A DNA stretch of 8,269 bases from DATEPR01 sp036503065 (GTDB taxonomy: Bacteria; Actinomycetota; Actinomycetes; Mycobacteriales; Pseudonocardiaceae). The stretch is taken from the NCBI GenBank assembly GCA_036503065.1, contig DASXXM010000045.1, forward strand, positions 1-8,269, in the 5' to 3' direction. The position numbers were made by a program, and so were the translations under genes. The number at the start of each line of letters is the position of its first letter. Position 1 is the first letter of the stretch. The notes beneath the pieces were generated by a model. It saw only the letters and a program-made list of their open reading frames with translations. It searched no databases and was not told the origin of the DNA. Below are positions 5,331 to 8,269 of the stretch, one piece after another.

Positions 5331-6187
5331 CACTCGAACTGCTCGACCACACCGACATCGATCTGGACGGGGCCGCCCGGGTCACCTACCTACTTGAGCA
5401 GCGCCTGCACTATGCCTACGACGAGCCGATCACCGCGCTGCGGCAACGGCTCGTCCTCGTGCCGCCGCGTCGGCACGGCAACCAGCATCGGCGGGTGCAC
5501 CGGGTCGAGGTGACCGGAACCACGGCCCGGCGGGTGTGGCGGCGGGACGCGCACGGCAACACCGTCGTGCACCTGCACGCGCCGCGCGTTGAGCGGGCGG
5601 TGGAGTTTCGGGCCGCCGTCCTGGTGGAGCGGGTCCGGGCGGACGGTCCGACGCTGCTGCCCCTGGGGGCGCTGCACGATCCGCGGTTGCTGCGCGCCAC
5701 GCGGCTGACCGCGCCCGACGATCGGTTGCGAGAGCTGGCCGCGGGCCTGTCCTCGGGTGATCCGATCGAATTGGCGCAGCGGATCTGTTCTGCCGTGCAC
5801 TCGGCTGTCGGTTACGAGTACGGGGTTACTTCGGTGGTTACCACCGCCGCCGAGGCGCTTGCCGGTGGGCGCGGTGTTTGTCAGGATTCGGCCCATGTGA
5901 TGCTCGCGCTGTGTCATCTTCTCGGCCTGCCAGCCCGGTATGTCTCGGGTCATCTGCTCGGCGAGGGCGGTACGCATTGTTGGGTCGAGGTCGTGGTTCC
6001 CGCCGGTGACGCCGCGATGGCCGTGCCGTTCGATCCGTGCAACGACCGGCAGGCCGGCTTCGGGTACGTCACCGTGGCGACCGGGCGGGACTACCACGAC
6101 GTCGCACCGACATCGGGTCGCTACCTCGGCACGCCGAACAACACGCTGGCGACCAGTCGCCGGGTCGGTGTTCTTTCCGCGGCCTGA
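5327..6187 (+). CDS. Transglutaminase-like family protein with intact Cys-His-Asp triad
   Basis: 286 residues, COG1305-type with an N-terminal bacterial transglutaminase N domain (residues about 18-100: VTYLLEQRLHYAYDEPIT, then LRQRLVLVPP). The catalytic core is complete: C185 in GRGVCQDSAH, H217 in THCWVEV and D236 in VPFDPCND. LGLPARYVSGHL (200-210) between Cys and His is typical. Members are probably cysteine peptidases or amide-bond-forming or -cleaving enzymes; some occur beside ATP-grasp and alpha-E genes in peptide-modifying systems, but no such partner is visible here. The start is GTG at 5327 within GTGA, coupled to the preceding gene. No signal peptide is seen. Codons ending in T become frequent from about 5755 to 6010 compared with the first half and with the upstream paralogue. 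The gene ends 13 bases from the convergent glycosyltransferase stop. The substrate is unknown. Confidence 0.92.
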   Translation: MTLELLDHTDIDLDGAARVTYLLEQRLHYAYDEPITALRQRLVLVPPRRHGNQHRRVHRVEVTGTTARRVWRRDAHGNTVVHLHAPRVERAVEFRAAVLVERVRADGPTLLPLGALHDPRLLRATRLTAPDDRLRELAAGLSSGDPIELAQRICSAVHSAVGYEYGVTSVVTTAAEALAGGRGVCQDSAHVMLALCHLLGLPARYVSGHLLGEGGTHCWVEVVVPAGDAAMAVPFDPCNDRQAGFGYVTVATGRDYHDVAPTSGRYLGTPNNTLATSRRVGVLSAA

Positions 6188-6200
6188 TCGCCCGTCGCTG
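6188..6200. other. Convergent gene junction without an intrinsic terminator
   Basis: Only 13 bases separate the stop of the plus-strand transglutaminase from the stop of the minus-strand glycosyltransferase. No hairpin with a U-run is visible at or just inside either gene end. Termination is therefore factor-dependent, or the transcripts overlap. Confidence 0.6.
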
Positions 6201-7391
6201 TCAGACGAGGGATTCGAGGTCGGTGGCGAAGGTGGTCAGCGCGGGTCGGCCGAGGATGTGGCGCTGGAAGGCACGTGCGGCCATGCGGTAGGTGGGCTCG
6301 TTGAGCACCCGCTCGAGGTTGCCGGCCAGGGTGTCCGGTGTCAGGCCCGCGGCGTCGGTCCGGATGCCCAGCCCGAGTTCGTCGATACGGGCGGCGTTCT
6401 CGGGCTGATCCGCGAACAGCGGCAGCGCGACCATGGGCACACCGACCGACAGCGACTCGCGGACCCCGCTGAAGCCGGCGTGGGTGAGGAACACCTCGCA
6501 GGCGCCGAGCAGCAGGCGCTGCTGGACGAACGGCGCGAGGTACACGTTGGCCGGGCGGGGGCCGGACCAGGAGGCGACGGCCCGGTCGCTGCCGAGCGCG
6601 ACGACAGCACGCACCGGCAGCGAGCCCAGCGCCGCCACGGTGATGTTCATCAGCTCGGATCCGGTGGCCAGCAACATATGCGCGTTCGAGCCGAAGCCGG
6701 CCAGGACGAGCGGCGCGTCGGCGGGCAGGTTCGCGATGGCCGGGTCCAGCGGCTGGTTGTCGACCGCGTCCGGTATGCGGTAGTACCGGTGCCCCGGGGT
6801 GCGCAACTGGTCGGGATACCACTGCTCGGGCAGCAGACCGGCGGTGAGCCGGCCGGACGAGTGGGTGAACGAGCCGATCGCGGGCAGGCCAAGGCCGTCG
6901 CGCAGGACGTTCAGCCGCTCGGTCAGGTCCGGTACCAGCCGCACGACCAGCGGCGCGATGTCCACGACGGCCAGCGGCAGGCCGAGCACCTCCGCGGCCA
7001 GGTAACCGCCGTATTCGTTGGTCTCGCGGACGATCACGTCGGGCCGCCAGGTCTTCGCGGCCTCGATGAGGTTCGCGGCGAACCGCGCGGTCAACGCACC
7101 GACGAACAGTGGCACGGACAGCGGCCCGGTCACCTCCGGCCGCCACTGCCTCAGCTGCTCGACGGCGAACTCCACCCCGGCCTCGGCCAGTTGTTCGGGG
7201 CGGACCTGCTCCGGGGCGAGCACGTCCGGCAGCGCCAGCACGGGAATCCCGTGTCGCTCGATCTCCGCCGCGACCGCAGGGCCGGTGGCGATCGCGACCT
7301 CGTGCCCAGCCTGCCGCAATGCCATGGCGACCGGCACCACCGCGGGCACGAGGTGGGACTGAATGGGCAAGCCGGTCAACAACACGCGCAT
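6201..7391 (-). CDS. GT-B glycosyltransferase, UGT/macrolide glycosyltransferase type (GT1-like)
   Basis: 396 residues, the usual size of bacterial MGT-type enzymes that move a sugar from an NDP-sugar to a small hydrophobic acceptor, normally in the cytosol. The N-terminal Rossmann half begins RVLLTGLPIQSHLVP; H13 stands where the catalytic base His of the G-H-x-x-P motif lies. The C-terminal half holds the nucleotide-sugar motif: LTHAGFSGVRESL (302-314), GVPMVALPLFADQPENA (317-333), with H304 for the diphosphate and D328-Q329 for the sugar. VLAGFGSNAH (229-238) is the usual start of the donor domain. The ATG at 7391 is chosen over the one at 7415 because GAGGGG lies 6 bases upstream and homology-like sequence starts at once. 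No antibiotic-biosynthesis gene is adjacent, so it may be a detoxifying or lipid-type transferase; the acceptor is unknown. It lies 64 bases downstream of the sigma-factor gene on the same strand. Confidence 0.93.
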   Translation of the reverse strand: MRVLLTGLPIQSHLVPAVVPVAMALRQAGHEVAIATGPAVAAEIERHGIPVLALPDVLAPEQVRPEQLAEAGVEFAVEQLRQWRPEVTGPLSVPLFVGALTARFAANLIEAAKTWRPDVIVRETNEYGGYLAAEVLGLPLAVVDIAPLVVRLVPDLTERLNVLRDGLGLPAIGSFTHSSGRLTAGLLPEQWYPDQLRTPGHRYYRIPDAVDNQPLDPAIANLPADAPLVLAGFGSNAHMLLATGSELMNITVAALGSLPVRAVVALGSDRAVASWSGPRPANVYLAPFVQQRLLLGACEVFLTHAGFSGVRESLSVGVPMVALPLFADQPENAARIDELGLGIRTDAAGLTPDTLAGNLERVLNEPTYRMAARAFQRHILGRPALTTFATDLESLV

Positions 7392-7455
7392 TACGGACCC
7401 CTCGCCGGAAACCATTCGAAATCGGACGCCACTCAGCGTAGCGGCCCAGCTGGGA
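7392..7455 (-). other. Short gap between sigma-factor and glycosyltransferase genes
   Basis: 64 bases. It contains the palindrome CCCAGCTGGG (7445-7454) immediately after the sigma-factor stop and the glycosyltransferase ribosome-binding site. I see no terminator hairpin with a U-run and no convincing promoter, so co-transcription is possible but not shown. Confidence 0.5.
7398..7403 (-). promoter_or_regulatory. Ribosome-binding site deciding the glycosyltransferase start
   Basis: GAGGGG on the minus strand, 6 bases before the ATG at 7391. The upstream in-frame ATG at 7415 has no comparable site, and its eight extra residues do not resemble the family N terminus, so the downstream start is preferred. 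Confidence 0.75.
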
Positions 7456-8269
7456 TCACCGCGCCAGTTGGTCGCGGCGGCGGGTCAGGTAGGCGGTCTC
7501 GGCGGTGTTGCCCGCCAGCTCGATGGCCCTGTCGTAGGCCGCACGCGACTGCTGACCGCGGCCCAGCCTGCGCAGCAGGTCGGCGCGGGTGGCGTGGTAG
7601 GCGTGATAGCCGGCCAACTTGTCGTCGAGACGGTCGACGGCGGCCAGCGCCACCTCCGGTCCGTCGAGCTCGGCGACCGCGACGGCCCGGTTGAGGACGA
7701 CGATCGGCGACGGGTCGATGCGGACGAGTTGGTCGTACAGGGCGACGACCTGTGACCAGTCCGTGTCACGCGCGTCGCGGGCATCGGTGTGCACGGCGTT
7801 GATCGCGGCGAGGATCTGGTAGCGACCAGGAGCCACCCCGGCGGCGGCAGCGGCGAGGCGCTCACGCACCAGCCGGTGACCCTCGGCGACCAGCGCGGCG
7901 TCCCAGGCCCCACGGTCCTGCTCGTCGAGGGCGACCAGTTCGCCGCTCGCCGAGACCCGGGCGGCGCGGCGGGCTTCGGTGAGGAGCATCAGCGCCAGCA
8001 GTCCGGCCACCTCACCGTCCGCCGGCAGGAGGGCTCTGATCAGGCGAGTGAGCCGGATCGCCTCGGTGGTCAGGTCGGCGCGTACCGGATCGGTGTCGGG
8101 GCCGGTCGCCAGGTAGCCCTCGTTGAAGACGAGGTACAGCACGGCCAGCACGCCGGAGACGCGTGCCGGGAGATCCGCCGCGGACGGCACCCGATAGGGG
8201 ATGCGCGTCGCCTTGATCTTGGCCTTCGCGCGGGTGATCCGCTGTCCCATGGCGGTCTCGGCCACCAGG
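7456..8269 (-). CDS. ECF42-type RNA polymerase sigma factor, C-terminal part (cut by window end)
   Basis: The reading frame stays open to the window edge, with about 271 residues visible of an expected 400 or so. Regions sigma-2 and most of sigma-4 are therefore outside. The visible part begins at the end of sigma-4 (LVAETAMGQRITRAKAKIK, then RIPYRVP), the conserved junction of this group. Next comes the DUF6596-type extension: VLAVLYLVFNEGY, TEAIRLTRLI, GLLALMLLTEARRAAR, VALDEQDRGAWD. The last 90 residues are TPR-like helices (SPIVVLNRAVAVAELDG, then AYHATRADLLRRLGRGQQSRAAYDRAIELA). ECF42 factors lack a classical anti-sigma factor, use this long C-terminal extension for control, and usually sit beside a DGPF/YCII-domain gene. 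No such gene is downstream, so a partner would be upstream, outside the window. The identification is strong; targets are unknown. Confidence 0.92.
   Translation of the reverse strand, partial: LVAETAMGQRITRAKAKIKATRIPYRVPSAADLPARVSGVLAVLYLVFNEGYLATGPDTDPVRADLTTEAIRLTRLIRALLPADGEVAGLLALMLLTEARRAARVSASGELVALDEQDRGAWDAALVAEGHRLVRERLAAAAAGVAPGRYQILAAINAVHTDARDARDTDWSQVVALYDQLVRIDPSPIVVLNRAVAVAELDGPEVALAAVDRLDDKLAGYHAYHATRADLLRRLGRGQQSRAAYDRAIELAGNTAETAYLTRRRDQLAR

Noticed and set aside
7445..7454. Palindrome CCCAGCTGGG after the sigma-factor gene as a terminator or operator
   Set aside because: It has no loop and no U-run, and is short enough to occur by chance.
5940..7694. 584-codon plus-strand open frame across the glycosyltransferase
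   Set aside because: It is antisense to a well-supported glycosyltransferase, with a Gln/Gly/Arg-rich shadow composition and no domain.

Overview
The window is GC-rich DNA with the dense, GTG-rich, overlapping gene layout of an actinomycete. A Pseudonocardiaceae-type genome (Amycolatopsis or a relative) would fit, but that placement is inference from composition and gene content, not from a marker gene. I see no rRNA, tRNA, CRISPR array, insertion sequence or prophage gene.

Left part (1-4349, minus strand): one compact operon of five genes, read right to left. They encode an RraA-family protein (possible aldolase), an enolase-superfamily acid-sugar dehydratase, a cytoplasmic TIM-barrel-like protein of unknown function, and two LplB/LplC-type carbohydrate ABC permeases. 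The second permease is cut by the window edge. The last four genes overlap by 1-4 bases at each junction (GTGA, TGATG, ATGA). The likely logic is import of an oligosaccharide or sugar acid, an uncharacterised processing step, dehydration of a sugar acid to a 2-keto-3-deoxy acid, and retro-aldol cleavage to pyruvate. No ATPase, binding protein or regulator is visible; the first two may lie outside the window.

Middle (4350-4514): a divergent intergenic region. It holds a perfect TGGTATACCA palindrome, the core of GntR/FadR-type operators and of the E. coli UxuR/ExuR hexuronate operators. It also holds a perfect 10-bp inverted repeat with a 7-base loop just before the plus-strand genes.

Plus strand (4515-6187): a two-gene operon of transglutaminase-like (COG1305) proteins with a 4-base overlap. 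The second has an intact Cys-His-Asp triad. The first keeps Cys and Asp but has Ala where the catalytic His normally sits.

Right part (6201-8269, minus strand): a GT-B, UGT/macrolide-type glycosyltransferase convergent with the transglutaminases, and upstream of it the C-terminal two thirds of an ECF42-type sigma factor with its DUF6596/TPR-like extension, truncated by the window edge.

The best candidate for something undescribed is the left operon, because of its unknown TIM-barrel gene (1395-2495) and its uronate-type operator.
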